DNA of 64,000 bases, from NCBI RefSeq assembly GCF_036173125.1, contig NZ_CP108054.1, positions 4,402,001 to 4,466,000 of the forward strand, given 5' to 3'. Below the pieces are notes generated by a model. That model was not told the origin of the DNA and made no database searches. It saw only the letters and a list, made by a program, of their open reading frames with translations. Made by a program: the position numbers and the translations under genes. This stretch comes from Streptomyces sp. NBC_00286 (lineage in GTDB: Bacteria > Actinomycetota > Actinomycetes > Streptomycetales > Streptomycetaceae). Positions 7,788 to 17,527 of the stretch are shown here, piece after piece (position 1 is the first letter of the stretch; every line of letters starts with the position of its first letter).

Positions 7788-10184
7788 ATGACGCACATTG
7801 ACGCGGGCGCGGAACTCGATCCCGTGCATCCTGTGGCCAGCCCCCTCACCCGGGCGAGAGGCCTGACCACCGCCGAAGTCGCCGAGCGGGTGGCCCGGGG
7901 CGAGGTCAACGACGTACCGGTGCGCAGCAGCCGCTCCACGGTCGACATCATCCGCGCGAACGTCTTCACCCGCTTCAACGCGATCATCGGCGTGCTGTGG
8001 GTGATCATGCTGTCCGTGGCGCCGATCCAGGACAGCCTGTTCGGCTTCGTCATCCTGGCGAACACGGGCATCGGCATCATCCAGGAGTGGCGCGCGAAGA
8101 AGACCCTGGACTCGCTCGCGGTGATCGGCGAGGCACGGCCGACCGTACGCAGGGACGGGGCCGCGGCCGAGATCGGCACCTCCGAGATCGTGCTCGGGGA
8201 TCTGATCGAGATCGGGCCCGGCGACAAGATCGTGGTGGACGGCGAGTGCGTCGAGACCGACAGCCTGGAGATCGACGAGTCGCTGCTCACCGGTGAGGCG
8301 GACCCGGTCGTCAAGCAGCCCGGCGACCAGGTCATGTCGGGCAGCTTCGTGGTGGCGGGCGGCGGCGCGTTCACCGCCACGAAGGTGGGGCGCGAGGCGT
8401 ACGCGGCGCAGCTCGCCGAGGAGGCGAGCCGGTTCACGCTGGTCCACTCCGAGCTGCGTTCCGGTATCTCCACGATCCTCAAGTACGTGACATGGATGAT
8501 GGTCCCGACCGCGATCGGCCTCATCATCAGCCAGCTCGTCGTCAAGGACAACGACTTCAAGGACTCGGTCGCGCGGACCGTCGGCGGCATCGTCCCGATG
8601 GTCCCCGAAGGTCTTGTGCTGCTGACGTCGGTGGCCTTCGCGATCGGCGTCATCCGGCTCGGCCGCAAGCAGTGCCTCGTGCAGGAACTCCCCGCCATCG
8701 AGGGTCTCGCCCGCGTCGACACCGTCTGCCTCGACAAGACGGGCACGCTGACCGAGGGCGGCATGGACGTCCGCGAGCTGCGTGCGCTGGACGGCAACGA
8801 CGAGGCGTACGTACGCACCGTCCTCGGCGCCCTCGGGGACTCGGACCCGCGGCCGAACGCGTCCTTGCAGGCGATCATCGACACCTACCCGAACGGCTCG
8901 GGCTGGCGCTGCCTTCAGTCGCTGCCCTTCTCCTCCGCCCGCAAATACAGCGGGGCGTCCTTCAGCGAGAGCGACGGCGACTCGAGTACGTGGCTGCTCG
9001 GGGCGCCCGACGTACTGCTGCCCGACGGGGACCCGGCGCTCACCGAGACCGAGCGGCTCAACGAGGAGGGACTGCGGGTGCTGCTGCTGGCCCGGGCCGC
9101 GCGCGAGCTGGACGATCCCTCGGTCGCCGAGGGCGCCTCGCCCACCGCTCTCGTTGTCCTGGAGCAGCGGCTGCGCCCCGACGCCGCGGACACGCTGCGC
9201 TACTTCGACGAGCAGAACGTGCAGGCCAAGGTCATCTCCGGCGACAACGCCGTGTCCGTGGGCGCGGTCGCCGGAAAGCTGGGGCTCACCGGGAACGTCG
9301 TGGACGCGCGCCGGCTACCCGCCGAGCAGGACGAGATGGCCGAGGCGCTGGACTCGGGCACGGTGTTCGGGCGGGTCACCCCGCAGCAGAAGCGGGACAT
9401 GGTGGGCGCGCTCCAGTCGCGCGGGCACACCGTCGCGATGACCGGCGACGGCGTGAACGACGTGCTGGCCCTCAAGGACGCCGACATCGGCGTCTCGATG
9501 GGGTCCGGTTCTGAGGCCACGCGGGCCGTGGCGCAGATCGTGCTGCTCAACAACAGTTTCGCGACGCTGCCTTCGGTGGTCGCGGAGGGGCGGCGGGTGA
9601 TCGGGAACATCACCCGGGTCGCGACGTTGTTCCTCGTCAAGACGGTGTACTCCGTGCTGCTGGCGATCATGGTGGTGATCTCGCAGGTCGAGTATCCGTT
9701 CCTGCCCCGGCATCTGACCTTGCTGTCAACTCTGACGATCGGGGTGCCGGCGTTCTTCCTCGCGCTGGCGCCCAACAAGGAGCGGGCTCGGCCGCACTTT
9801 GTGCGGCGGGTTATGCGGTATGCGATTCCGGGGGGTGCGGTTGCTGCCGTCGCCACCTTTGCTACGTATCTGGTGGCGCGGGAGTACTACAGCGGGCCGG
9901 GGTCCTTGGCTGCGGAAACCAGTGCGGCGACGTTGACGCTGTTTCTGATCTCCATGTGGGTGCTGGCGATCATTGCCCGGCCGTACACGTGGTGGCGGGT
10001 GGGGCTGGTTGCCGCTATGGGGCTTGGGTTTGTGGTGGTGCTTGTTGTGCCGTGGCTGCAGGAGTTTTTCGCTTTGAAGTTGGTGGGGGCGACTATGCCG
10101 TGGACTGCGGTGGGGGTTGCGGTGGTGGCGGCGGGGACGCTGGAGGGGTTGTGGCGGTGGGTGGATCGGCGGTTTCCCGCGTAG
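7788..10184 (+). CDS. CtpE-like P-type ATPase
   Basis: A 798-residue cation-transporting P-type ATPase. The phosphorylated Asp is D316 in CLDKTGTLTEGG. The actuator motif is LLTGEADPV near residue 167, the hinge is MTGDGVNDVLALKDADIG, and the ion-site helix is GGIVPMVPEGLVLLTS. The layout fits the actinobacterial CtpE group, which is linked to calcium uptake in mycobacteria; the ion is inferred. ATG 7788 is chosen because earlier in-frame codons are not family-like. No clear ribosome site is seen. It stands alone between DUF2530 and a repeat block. Confidence 0.9.
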   Translation: MTHIDAGAELDPVHPVASPLTRARGLTTAEVAERVARGEVNDVPVRSSRSTVDIIRANVFTRFNAIIGVLWVIMLSVAPIQDSLFGFVILANTGIGIIQEWRAKKTLDSLAVIGEARPTVRRDGAAAEIGTSEIVLGDLIEIGPGDKIVVDGECVETDSLEIDESLLTGEADPVVKQPGDQVMSGSFVVAGGGAFTATKVGREAYAAQLAEEASRFTLVHSELRSGISTILKYVTWMMVPTAIGLIISQLVVKDNDFKDSVARTVGGIVPMVPEGLVLLTSVAFAIGVIRLGRKQCLVQELPAIEGLARVDTVCLDKTGTLTEGGMDVRELRALDGNDEAYVRTVLGALGDSDPRPNASLQAIIDTYPNGSGWRCLQSLPFSSARKYSGASFSESDGDSSTWLLGAPDVLLPDGDPALTETERLNEEGLRVLLLARAARELDDPSVAEGASPTALVVLEQRLRPDAADTLRYFDEQNVQAKVISGDNAVSVGAVAGKLGLTGNVVDARRLPAEQDEMAEALDSGTVFGRVTPQQKRDMVGALQSRGHTVAMTGDGVNDVLALKDADIGVSMGSGSEATRAVAQIVLLNNSFATLPSVVAEGRRVIGNITRVATLFLVKTVYSVLLAIMVVISQVEYPFLPRHLTLLSTLTIGVPAFFLALAPNKERARPHFVRRVMRYAIPGGAVAAVATFATYLVAREYYSGPGSLAAETSAATLTLFLISMWVLAIIARPYTWWRVGLVAAMGLGFVVVLVVPWLQEFFALKLVGATMPWTAVGVAVVAAGTLEGLWRWVDRRFPA

Positions 10185-10189
10185 GGGGT

Positions 10190-10377
10190 TTCTTTCCCCA
10201 GTCCCGCCCCTTCCCGGAACTGGGGGCTGCGCCCCCAGGCCCCCCTGCCTCCGGCGAGTGGGGCGCCTACCGGGGCGGGGGTGACGGTCATGTCGCGGCG
10301 GCGGGCGAGTCGTGGCTGGTCGCGCCCGCGCGGCGGAGCCGCAAATTGATACAGCCCCGCGCCCCTGTCGGGGCCCT
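10190..10377. repeat. Dispersed intergenic repeat copy
   Basis: Tail-to-tail gap between the P-type ATPase and the Hsp90-like gene. It holds the TTCCCCAGTCCCGCCCCTTC and GAACTGGGGGCTGCGCCCCC modules, then GGCTGGTCGCGCCCGCG, CGGCGGAGCCGCAAATTGAT and ACAGCCCCGCGCCCCTGTCG. Confidence 0.8.
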
Positions 10378-13300
10378 TCAGTCGAACCAGCGGTCCCTCG
10401 CCAGCTCATCCGTCCTGGACGGGTCCTCCAGTAGTGCCGCTACCTCGAAGCGGCGGGGCCACTGGCCTGTCGCCCAGGCCAGGCCTGCTGCTACGCCCTC
10501 CAAGGTGGACGCGTGAAGGACGCCGTCTCGTGTGCGGCGCCAGTCGAGTTCGATGCCGGCCACGAAGAGTTCCTCGTGTTCTACGTATGTCTCGGGGGTC
10601 GCGCGGCCCAGTAGGACTCGGACGGAGTCAGGGACCTCGCGTTCTACGCCCTCGGACGTCACCTCGCCCGTTACCGACTCGCTCAGGCGGCGGACCTGGA
10701 ACAGTTCGGCCAGGTCGGCGGCTTGGGACGGGCGTACGGGGAGCAGGGGGACGCCCGTTGTGAACGGGAGTAGGTCCGGGGAGTCCACTACCACCGCTTC
10801 GGAGGCGTCGACGACCACGATCTCGCCGTCCCGCACCGCCCGTAGCTCGTCGGGGAGCGTTACCTGCTCCGGGTCCAAGTCCGCCAACGCGCCGTACAGC
10901 GCGTGCAGTTGGGAGGACGAGACCTCTCGGTCCGGGTCGGCCAGGCGGTCCAGGAGTTCGGCTGCTCCGCCGGGTTCGGCCAGGAGGGCGGCTACTGAGG
11001 TGCGTACGCCTAGGGCCCGTAGTACCTGCTCGTCCTCGAAGCCCGTCGCGTCGGCTTCGTCGTACAGGCCGTGGAGGAGGGGGTCGCCGCCTGCCGCTCG
11101 CAAGCCCGCCGGGCGGCGGCCGTCCAGGACCGGGTGGCCCCGCAGCCACCACGCCGTGTACGGGCGGACGATCTCGTGGGTGCCGTCCGGGAGCAGGACG
11201 CGTACCGGCTGGGTGAGGGCGTCGCGCAGGGGTGGGCGGGAGAGCAGGGCGAGGGCCTGCGGCCAGCGGTCGTCGTCGACGAGGTCGAGATCCCGTACGG
11301 CGACGATCTCCGTGGCAACCGGCGGCACGGGCGTATCGGGCAGCCGGTCGAGGACGTCCTCGCACCACACGTCGACGGCGTCGAGCAGCCCGATGTCGTC
11401 AGGTTCGGCGAAGTCGCCCTCTCGGGGCTCCAGTTCGTCCGGGTCGAGGACGACATCGGTGGCGCGTACGAGGGCGAAGTTCGCCAGCACGCCGCAGGCG
11501 GCCAGCGGCTGCTCGCCCCAGCGTTCGGCCAACTCGGCGTCCACGGAGGCCAGTTCGTCCTCGCGCATGACCTGGGCGAAGGGGCTGCCGGGGAGGACGA
11601 GTTCACCGGCCGGGGCCAGTTCGCCCTCGTCGTCCGGGAGGGCGAGGGCGCCGAGCCAGGGTTCGTCGCCGGGTTCGAGGCCCGCGTCGCGTACCAGGGC
11701 GAGGACGGTGTCGGCGAGTTCCTCGGCGTCGGGGGCGTCCTCGTCCCAGCCGGCGTCGTCATCGAGGGATACGGCGACGGCGGCGCGTACCTGCGGGGTC
11801 GTGAGGACGGCGCGCGGGGTGGCGGGCAGGGCGCCGAGCTTCTCCAGGAGGGGGTGGGCGGCGTCCTGGTGGGCGACTTTGAGGCCGAGGCGGGCGAGGA
11901 TCTCCGAGGTGGCGGCCCAGGTGTCGTGGGGGGTGGGGCCGTCGGGGAGAGGCAGGAGGATGTGGCGGGGGCCGATCGTCGTACGTCCGTCGGCGAGCGG
12001 TACGGGCAGCCCCGAGAGCCGGTCCGGGTCGACCCCGGCGAGGCTGTCGTACAGCCGCCGCCACCAGCCGGGCTCCTTCTCCAGACCCGCGAGCCGGTCG
12101 ATCGCCTCAGTCAGCGGTACGCGCGCGACGCCCAGCGTGCGCAGCTCCACCCGGCGTTCGAGCCCGGCGGGGAGGAGGCTGGGCAGCACCTCGGCGAGGA
12201 CCCGTACGGTCTCGACGCCGGCCCCTTCCACCACCTCGGCGTCGCGGGGGCGGAGCGCTTCGGGCAGGTCGGTGTCCTCGGCACGTGGCGTGATGGCCGG
12301 GGGCAGGAAGGCGGTACGCGGCAGCCGGTCGAGGATCGCCTGACGCAGCGCGCCGTCCAGCGCGCCCTTGCCGAGCGGGCCCGGCACCAGGTCGATGATC
12401 CCGGTCGAGACCGGCCGCCAGTCGGCGAGCAGTTCGGCGTACGCGTCCGCCGCCCGCTGCACGAGGAAGTCCGTGAGGGGGCCGGGGGCGGCATGGCGGC
12501 GGGTCGTGTCGAGGGGGAAGGAGGCGATGAGCAGGGCGGGTACGCCGAGCGCTTCGTCGCTCGGCGTGGGCGCGTGGACTACGGGGCTGGTGCGGGGGCG
12601 GGCCGGGGAGCCGTCGGCGTCAAGGGGCACCGCCCAGGTGACGGACCACTGCGGGCGCAGCCGCTCCTCTACGGGGCGGTCGGCGAGCAGGGCCGCCTCC
12701 AGGGCGCCGTACGCGGAGACGGCGCGCCAGCGCGTCGTACCGTTCCGCGAGTCCTCGATCGTGACGACGCCGCCTTCGCTGTGTCGCCGCAGCGTGCGTA
12801 CGCCCTCTTCGCCCTCGCCTCCCTCGCCGGTCTCCACGATGACCTCTTCCAGGCCTGGCAGGGCGAGGAGCAGGGCGTCGTCGATGGAGTCGAGGAGGCG
12901 CTCGGTGAGGTCCTGGGCGGCGGGGTCGCGCAGCGGGAGGATCACGACGGTGTCGTACGGATCCGGGGCCGTGCCCTCCGCCGCGAACGGCAGCCTCAGC
13001 AGGGGCACATGGCCGTCTCGGCGGCGGATCTCGTCGCCCAGGCCCGGGCTGTGGCGGGCGGTGTCCGTGGCGAGTTCGCGGGCCTCGGCGAGGGACCAGC
13101 GGGCGCCGCCGTGGCGGCCGACGATGGCGGGCTCGTCGGTCACCGCGAGTACGGCGGCGAAGCCGACGCCGTAGCGGCCGACGGTGCCTTCGTGGTCCTC
13201 GCGTTTGGCGGAGGCGCGGAGGGTGGACAGCGACTCGACGCCGGCCGCGTCGAGGGGGGCGCCGGTGTTGGCGGCGACGAGGACGCCGCCGCGGAGGGTG

Positions 13301-13530
13301 AGCCGCAGGCGGCCCGGAACGCCGGCGCGGGCCGCGGCGTCGGCGGCGTTCTGCGCCAGCTCTACGACGAGGCGGTCGCGGTAGCCGCCGAGGGCCAGGT
13401 CCTCCTCGGCGTTCGCGTCCTCGCGGAACCGGGCCGGGCTGGCGGCCCAGGCGTCCAGCACCCCGCGTCGCAGCCGCCCCGTCCCGAACGGGTCCGCGCC
13501 CTCGGCCGCCGGCCGCACGAACTTGGTCAC
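10378..13530 (-). CDS. Hsp90/sacsin-type ATPase protein
   Basis: A 1050-residue protein with an N-terminal GHKL (Bergerat) ATPase domain. The ATP-binding motifs are VVELAQNAADAA (E57, N61, D64), the SLSTLRASAKREDHEGTVGR lid region and GRYGVGFAAVLAV near residues 116-129. The remaining 700 or more residues are acidic, Leu-rich and lack an Hsp90 middle domain, resembling sacsin-like proteins of actinobacteria annotated as molecular chaperone Hsp90. The client and role are unknown. It is a single gene with mqnD 137 bp upstream, where a degraded repeat fragment lies. Confidence 0.88.
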   Translation of the reverse strand: MTKFVRPAAEGADPFGTGRLRRGVLDAWAASPARFREDANAEEDLALGGYRDRLVVELAQNAADAAARAGVPGRLRLTLRGGVLVAANTGAPLDAAGVESLSTLRASAKREDHEGTVGRYGVGFAAVLAVTDEPAIVGRHGGARWSLAEARELATDTARHSPGLGDEIRRRDGHVPLLRLPFAAEGTAPDPYDTVVILPLRDPAAQDLTERLLDSIDDALLLALPGLEEVIVETGEGGEGEEGVRTLRRHSEGGVVTIEDSRNGTTRWRAVSAYGALEAALLADRPVEERLRPQWSVTWAVPLDADGSPARPRTSPVVHAPTPSDEALGVPALLIASFPLDTTRRHAAPGPLTDFLVQRAADAYAELLADWRPVSTGIIDLVPGPLGKGALDGALRQAILDRLPRTAFLPPAITPRAEDTDLPEALRPRDAEVVEGAGVETVRVLAEVLPSLLPAGLERRVELRTLGVARVPLTEAIDRLAGLEKEPGWWRRLYDSLAGVDPDRLSGLPVPLADGRTTIGPRHILLPLPDGPTPHDTWAATSEILARLGLKVAHQDAAHPLLEKLGALPATPRAVLTTPQVRAAVAVSLDDDAGWDEDAPDAEELADTVLALVRDAGLEPGDEPWLGALALPDDEGELAPAGELVLPGSPFAQVMREDELASVDAELAERWGEQPLAACGVLANFALVRATDVVLDPDELEPREGDFAEPDDIGLLDAVDVWCEDVLDRLPDTPVPPVATEIVAVRDLDLVDDDRWPQALALLSRPPLRDALTQPVRVLLPDGTHEIVRPYTAWWLRGHPVLDGRRPAGLRAAGGDPLLHGLYDEADATGFEDEQVLRALGVRTSVAALLAEPGGAAELLDRLADPDREVSSSQLHALYGALADLDPEQVTLPDELRAVRDGEIVVVDASEAVVVDSPDLLPFTTGVPLLPVRPSQAADLAELFQVRRLSESVTGEVTSEGVEREVPDSVRVLLGRATPETYVEHEELFVAGIELDWRRTRDGVLHASTLEGVAAGLAWATGQWPRRFEVAALLEDPSRTDELARDRWFD

Positions 13531-13586
13531 GGTTCTGTCTCCTTCTTCGGGGGTGCGGCCGTACTTGCCGCACGAAGGTACCGCGC

Positions 13587-13650
13587 CCCGTCACTCTCGG
13601 CTTCGCTCGAGTGGGGAGCTCCCATCGTTGCCGCGCCCCTGCAGAAACCG
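13587..13650. repeat. Partial dispersed repeat
   Basis: CACTCTCGGCTTCGCTCGAG followed by TGGGGAGCTCCCATCG and CGCGCCCCTGCAG is a shortened copy of the intergenic repeat, between the Hsp90-like gene and the end of mqnD. Confidence 0.65.
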
Positions 13651-13667
13651 CAGCGCGCGGCACCCGG

Positions 13668-14519
13668 TCAGGGAAACGCCAGTGCGTCCGGCCCGAGCGG
13701 CGGGACCAGTCCTTCGGCCGCCGCCCGCGTGAGCAGTCCACGGACTGCGGCGTAGCCGTCCTCGCCGAGGTCTGCCGTGAACTCGTTGACGTACAGGCCG
13801 ATGTGCTGGTCCGCGACCGACGGGTCCATCTCCTGGGCGTGTTCCAGGACGTACGGGCGGGAGGCCTCCGGGTCGTCCCAGGCGGCGCGGACGGACGTAC
13901 GGATCGAGTCGGCGAGCAGTCCCAGCGCGTCCGCGCCCAGCGACCGTTTGGCGATGATCGCGCCCAGCGGGATCGGCAGCCCGGTGGTGTCCTCCCAGTG
14001 CTCGCCCATGTCCGCGAGCTTGTGCAGCCCGTACTTCTGGTACGTGAACCGCGCCTCGTGGATGACGAGCCCCGCGTCGACCCGCCCGTCCCGCACGGCG
14101 GGCATGATCTCGTGGAACGGCATGACCACGATCTCGCCGACACCCTCCGCAAGCGTGTCCGCCGCCCACAGGCGGAACAGCAGATAGGCCGTCGACCTCT
14201 CGCTCGGCACCGCGACCGTACGGCCCGTGAGGTCCACGCCCGGCTCCCGCGTGAGCACCAGCGGCCCGCAGCCCCGCCCCAGCGCGCCCCCGCAGGGCAG
14301 CAGGGCGTACTCGTCGAGGACGTACGGCAGCACGGCGTACGACACCTTCAGCACATCCAGCTCGGCGCGCTCGGCCATGCCGTTGGTGATGTCGATGTCC
14401 GCGAACGTCACCTCGAGCGCGGGCGCTCCGGGGATGCGTCCATGGGCCCAGGCGTCGAAGACGAAGGTGTCGTTGGGGCAGGGGGAGTAGGCGATCCGCA
14501 CGGGCTGCTCAGTGGTCAT
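13668..14519 (-). CDS. mqnD: 1,4-dihydroxy-6-naphthoate synthase MqnD
   Basis: A 283-residue MqnA/MqnD-family protein with a periplasmic-binding-protein type II fold. It acts late in the futalosine route to menaquinone, converting cyclic de-hypoxanthine futalosine to 1,4-dihydroxy-6-naphthoate. Diagnostic regions are IAYSPCPNDTFVFDAWAHG near residue 9, DITNGMAERAELDVLKVSY, and DAGLVIHEARFTYQKYGL. Its start (ATG 14519) overlaps the mqnB stop by 11 bp, so the two are translationally coupled. S. coelicolor has the same pair (SCO4326-SCO4327). Confidence 0.95.
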   Translation of the reverse strand: MTTEQPVRIAYSPCPNDTFVFDAWAHGRIPGAPALEVTFADIDITNGMAERAELDVLKVSYAVLPYVLDEYALLPCGGALGRGCGPLVLTREPGVDLTGRTVAVPSERSTAYLLFRLWAADTLAEGVGEIVVMPFHEIMPAVRDGRVDAGLVIHEARFTYQKYGLHKLADMGEHWEDTTGLPIPLGAIIAKRSLGADALGLLADSIRTSVRAAWDDPEASRPYVLEHAQEMDPSVADQHIGLYVNEFTADLGEDGYAAVRGLLTRAAAEGLVPPLGPDALAFP

Positions 14520-15177
14520 GTGGCTTCCAACTCTCCAGTACGGGCGGGAGCTTCCCGAACGCCTCCGTGAGCGCCGCGAGCGCGTCGCCGATGCGCCAGG
14601 CGGCGCGGTCGCGGGGGCCGACGGGGTTGGACACGGCGCGCAGCTCCAGCACGGGCACACCGTGCGCGGCGGCCGCCTCCGCCACCCCGAACCCCTCCAT
14701 CGCCTCGGCCAGCGCTCCCGGATGACGGTGCCGCAACTCGGCGGCACGCTCGGCGCTTCCGGTCACGGTGTTGACGGTGAGGACGGTGCCGGTACGGGCT
14801 CCCGTGACGGCCGCGACTTCTCGTACGAGTGATTCCGGCGGCCGGTGGCTGACGGACCCGAAGCCGAGTTCGGTGACCGGCACGAAGCCGTCCGGGGTCT
14901 CGGCGCCGAGGTCCGCGACGGTGATCTCGTCGGCGAGGACGAGGGACCCCAGGGGGGCCTCGGGCTGGAAGCCGCCGGCGATACCGGCCGAGACGACGAG
15001 GTCGTACGAGGTCCCGGTGAGCGCGGCAGTAGTGAGCGCGGTCGCGGTCGACGCGGCGGCCGCCGCCGAGCCCACGCCCGCGACGAGCAGGTCTACGGCG
15101 ACGGGACCGCTGCCGCTGAACGCCGAAGCCACCGCGTCCCGTTCGGCGGGGACCGCGGTGGCTACGAGGATGTGCAT
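14509..15177 (-). CDS. mqnB: Futalosine hydrolase MqnB
   Basis: A 222-residue nucleoside phosphorylase-like hydrolase that cleaves hypoxanthine from futalosine. Family signatures are MHILVATAVPAERDAVASAF, VVSAGIAGGF near residue 68, the TVLTVNTVTGS strand, and AEAMEGFGVAEAAAAHGVP, whose acidic residues bind the ribose and base. It sits between a DUF2771 lipoprotein gene (19 bp upstream) and mqnD (overlapping), so the three probably form one transcript. Confidence 0.95.
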   Translation of the reverse strand: MHILVATAVPAERDAVASAFSGSGPVAVDLLVAGVGSAAAAASTATALTTAALTGTSYDLVVSAGIAGGFQPEAPLGSLVLADEITVADLGAETPDGFVPVTELGFGSVSHRPPESLVREVAAVTGARTGTVLTVNTVTGSAERAAELRHRHPGALAEAMEGFGVAEAAAAHGVPVLELRAVSNPVGPRDRAAWRIGDALAALTEAFGKLPPVLESWKPHDH

Positions 15178-15196
15178 GGGCGGCGGACCGGGCGGC

Positions 15197-15703
15197 TCAG
15201 GCGTCGTCGTTCTCGAGCTTGAAGTTCCACACGCCCTGGATGGCGTCACCGGACTGCTGGACGACGCTGACCCTCAGCTCCTTGGGGGCCTGCTGGCCCT
15301 GCTGGGGGGCGAAGAGGTCGACGCCCTGGAAGGAGTAGTACGACTTCTTGAGCGGCGCGATGACCTGCTGACCGTCGATCCACAGGGACCAGCCCTCGTC
15401 CGCGATGTCCGGGTCCACGCCGATGCGCAGCGTCTCGCCCTGCGGCACCCGGATCGTGTTCTCGGCCTTCTTCTGAGTGCACTTGGTGGCTTCGTCACGG
15501 GAGATGGCCTTGCCGTCCTCGTAGCACTCGGCCTCGGTGCTCTTCGTGGTCTTGCCGACCGTGACGGTCGCCATCGGCGTCGGCTTGTCACAGGCGGCCA
15601 GGACGAGGAGTCCGGCGGAAACAGCGCCGACGGCAGCGACGGCGCGACGACGGCGAACGTGGCCGTGTCCAGGAGCGGCACTGCCGCGGGGCAGGGAGGT
15701 CAT
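15197..15703 (-). CDS. DUF2771 lipoprotein
   Basis: A 168-residue protein with a basic N-region, a hydrophobic segment and a lipobox (LLVLAAC, Cys at about residue 38), so a membrane-anchored exported lipoprotein. The mature part has paired cysteines (AECYEDGK and TKCTQK) and a beta-rich end with VPQGETLRIGVDP and GVWNFKLEND, matching DUF2771. It leads the mqnB-mqnD transcript and follows an MFS gene by 43 bp. A link to menaquinone is only suggested by position. Confidence 0.88.
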   Translation of the reverse strand: MTSLPRGSAAPGHGHVRRRRAVAAVGAVSAGLLVLAACDKPTPMATVTVGKTTKSTEAECYEDGKAISRDEATKCTQKKAENTIRVPQGETLRIGVDPDIADEGWSLWIDGQQVIAPLKKSYYSFQGVDLFAPQQGQQAPKELRVSVVQQSGDAIQGVWNFKLENDDA

Positions 15704-15746
15704 GGGGGCAGGCTATCTGGCCTGGGGGGTGTCCCGGCCAACCGGG

Positions 15747-17111
15747 TCAGGCCACGCGGGCTCGCGGGCGGTCCCCGCGGTGCCGGGCCGCGCTCAGCAG
15801 TCCGCGGACCGTGGTGAGCCAGCCGGCGGCGACGATGGCGGTGGCCATTGCCATGCCGAGGGTGCCGTTGAGGGGCAGGGCGATACCGATCGCACCGCCG
15901 ACCACCCAGGACATCTGCAGCAGGGTTTCCGAGCGCGCGAAGGCCGATGTACGGACCAGCTCGGGCACGTCGCGTTGGATCAGGGCGTCCAGCGACAGCT
16001 TGGACAGGGCCTGCGCGAAGCCGGCGAACGCGGCCAGTATGGCCACCAGGATCACCCCGAAGAACACCGCCGTCGTGATCGCGACCCCCAGTACCGCCGC
16101 GATCACCGTCACGATGATCAGCTCTGGAGCCCGCGATCTCAGCGCCGCTCCGACCGCCGTGCCCAGCGCGTTGCCTGCCCCCGCCGCGACGCCCACTATG
16201 CCCAGCGAGACCGCCGCGCTCACGCCCGCCAGGGGATGCTCGCGCAGCAGGAACGCCAGGAAGAAGATCAGGAACCCGGACAGTCCGCGCAAGGCCGCGT
16301 TCGCCGCGAGCGCGTGGGTGACAGCGGGTCCGACCGTACGCAGCCCGGGACGCTGTGGCGGCTTCAGGTGCGGCCCGTGCAGATGCTGCTCGTCCGCCGC
16401 CAGCAGCGCCTTGCCCTCGCCCTTCGCGGAGTCGACCTTGGACGGCAGCGTGAACGACAGGAACGTACCCGCCACGAAGATCACAAACGCCCCGTACAGC
16501 GGATAACGCGGCCCCAGCGCCTGAAGCCCCGCCCCGATCGGCGCCGCCACACCCGTGGCGAGCAGCCCGCCCAGCGTGACCCGCGAGTTCGCCTTCACCA
16601 GCGAGAAGTTGGGCGGCAGCAGCCGTGGCACGACCGCGCTTCTGACGACGCCGTACGCCTTCGACGCCACCAGGACGCCGAGGGCGGCCGGATACAGCTC
16701 GATGCTGCCTGTGACGACGGCGCCCGAGAGCAGCAGGGCCATGAACGCGCGCGCCATGAACGCGCCCGCCATCGCGGCGCGTCGGCCGTGCGGGAGGCGG
16801 TCCAGAAGGGGGCCGATGACGGGGGCGAGCAGCGTGAACGGAGCCATCGTGATCGCGAGGTACAGGGCCACTCGGCCACGGGCCTCGTCCGTCGGGACCG
16901 AGAAGAAGACCGTCGAGGCGAGCGCGACGGTGATCATCATGTCCCCGGCGCCGTTCACCCCGTGCAGCTCGATCAGCTTGCCGAGCCCGGATTCGCCCGC
17001 TCCATGCGCATGTGTCGCTTTACGGATGCCCCGCGCCGTCCCCGTGAACGGCAGATGCAGGGCACGCCCGACGGAACGGAGAGCCCCGCGCACTGGGCCT
17101 GCTCCGCTCAT
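15747..17111 (-). CDS. MFS transporter
   Basis: A 454-residue major facilitator with about 12 helices and a soluble N-terminus of about 50 residues (MSGAGPVRGALRSVGRALHL). Visible elements are LAPVIGPLLDRLPHGRRAAM (the loop 2-3 motif) and VVPRLLPPNFSLVKANSRVT. ATG 17111 is preferred because the region upstream does not look coding. The gene may head the DUF2771-mqnB-mqnD transcript (43-bp gap). The substrate is unknown. Confidence 0.88.
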   Translation of the reverse strand: MSGAGPVRGALRSVGRALHLPFTGTARGIRKATHAHGAGESGLGKLIELHGVNGAGDMMITVALASTVFFSVPTDEARGRVALYLAITMAPFTLLAPVIGPLLDRLPHGRRAAMAGAFMARAFMALLLSGAVVTGSIELYPAALGVLVASKAYGVVRSAVVPRLLPPNFSLVKANSRVTLGGLLATGVAAPIGAGLQALGPRYPLYGAFVIFVAGTFLSFTLPSKVDSAKGEGKALLAADEQHLHGPHLKPPQRPGLRTVGPAVTHALAANAALRGLSGFLIFFLAFLLREHPLAGVSAAVSLGIVGVAAGAGNALGTAVGAALRSRAPELIIVTVIAAVLGVAITTAVFFGVILVAILAAFAGFAQALSKLSLDALIQRDVPELVRTSAFARSETLLQMSWVVGGAIGIALPLNGTLGMAMATAIVAAGWLTTVRGLLSAARHRGDRPRARVA

Positions 17112-17527
17112 CCGACCACTTCCCTCGGCACCGACTCCGTCGAATCCGGCGGCACCTTGGGACGACCTCGCGGTTGCCACTCCGCAATAGTGCCCCTTGT
17201 TGGGGGGAGATAGTGCCTTACCCGCGCGTATGAGGGTCGAGTGGACCGTCGGGTCCGTGTAAAGGGCTGCGGACTCGGTGTGTGCCCGGCGGCGGCGAGA
17301 GGGTAGCGTGCGTAGCGCGCCCCCGCGACGGTGGTTCTCGGCCGCGCGCCTGACGGCCATCCCGCAGAATGGATGGTGTAGGTGCGCCCGAGTGCGATCG
17401 GGCGCGGACGTCGACGCGGCCCTCCCCCGGTGTCTCAACTGCCCGGGAGATGCCCCCAGCCGCTCCGTCCGCCCCTCCGACGAGGGATGGCGCACCCGTG
17501 AGACGGCGTAGGAGAGAAGCGATACCT
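17112..17527. promoter_or_regulatory. Divergent intergenic region between MFS and DUF3027 genes
   Basis: A 416-bp gap between two divergent genes, so it must hold both promoters. A short inverted repeat, GGACC-GTC-GGGTCC, lies near 17238. I could not identify convincing -35/-10 pairs. The open frame running into DUF3027 from 17369 looks like compositional read-through rather than coding. Confidence 0.4.

Noticed and set aside
11071..13755. Plus-strand frame of about 890 codons opposite the Hsp90-like gene
   Set aside because: Antisense shadow. The minus strand carries the GHKL ATPase motifs; the plus frame is Gly/Glu/Arg low complexity.
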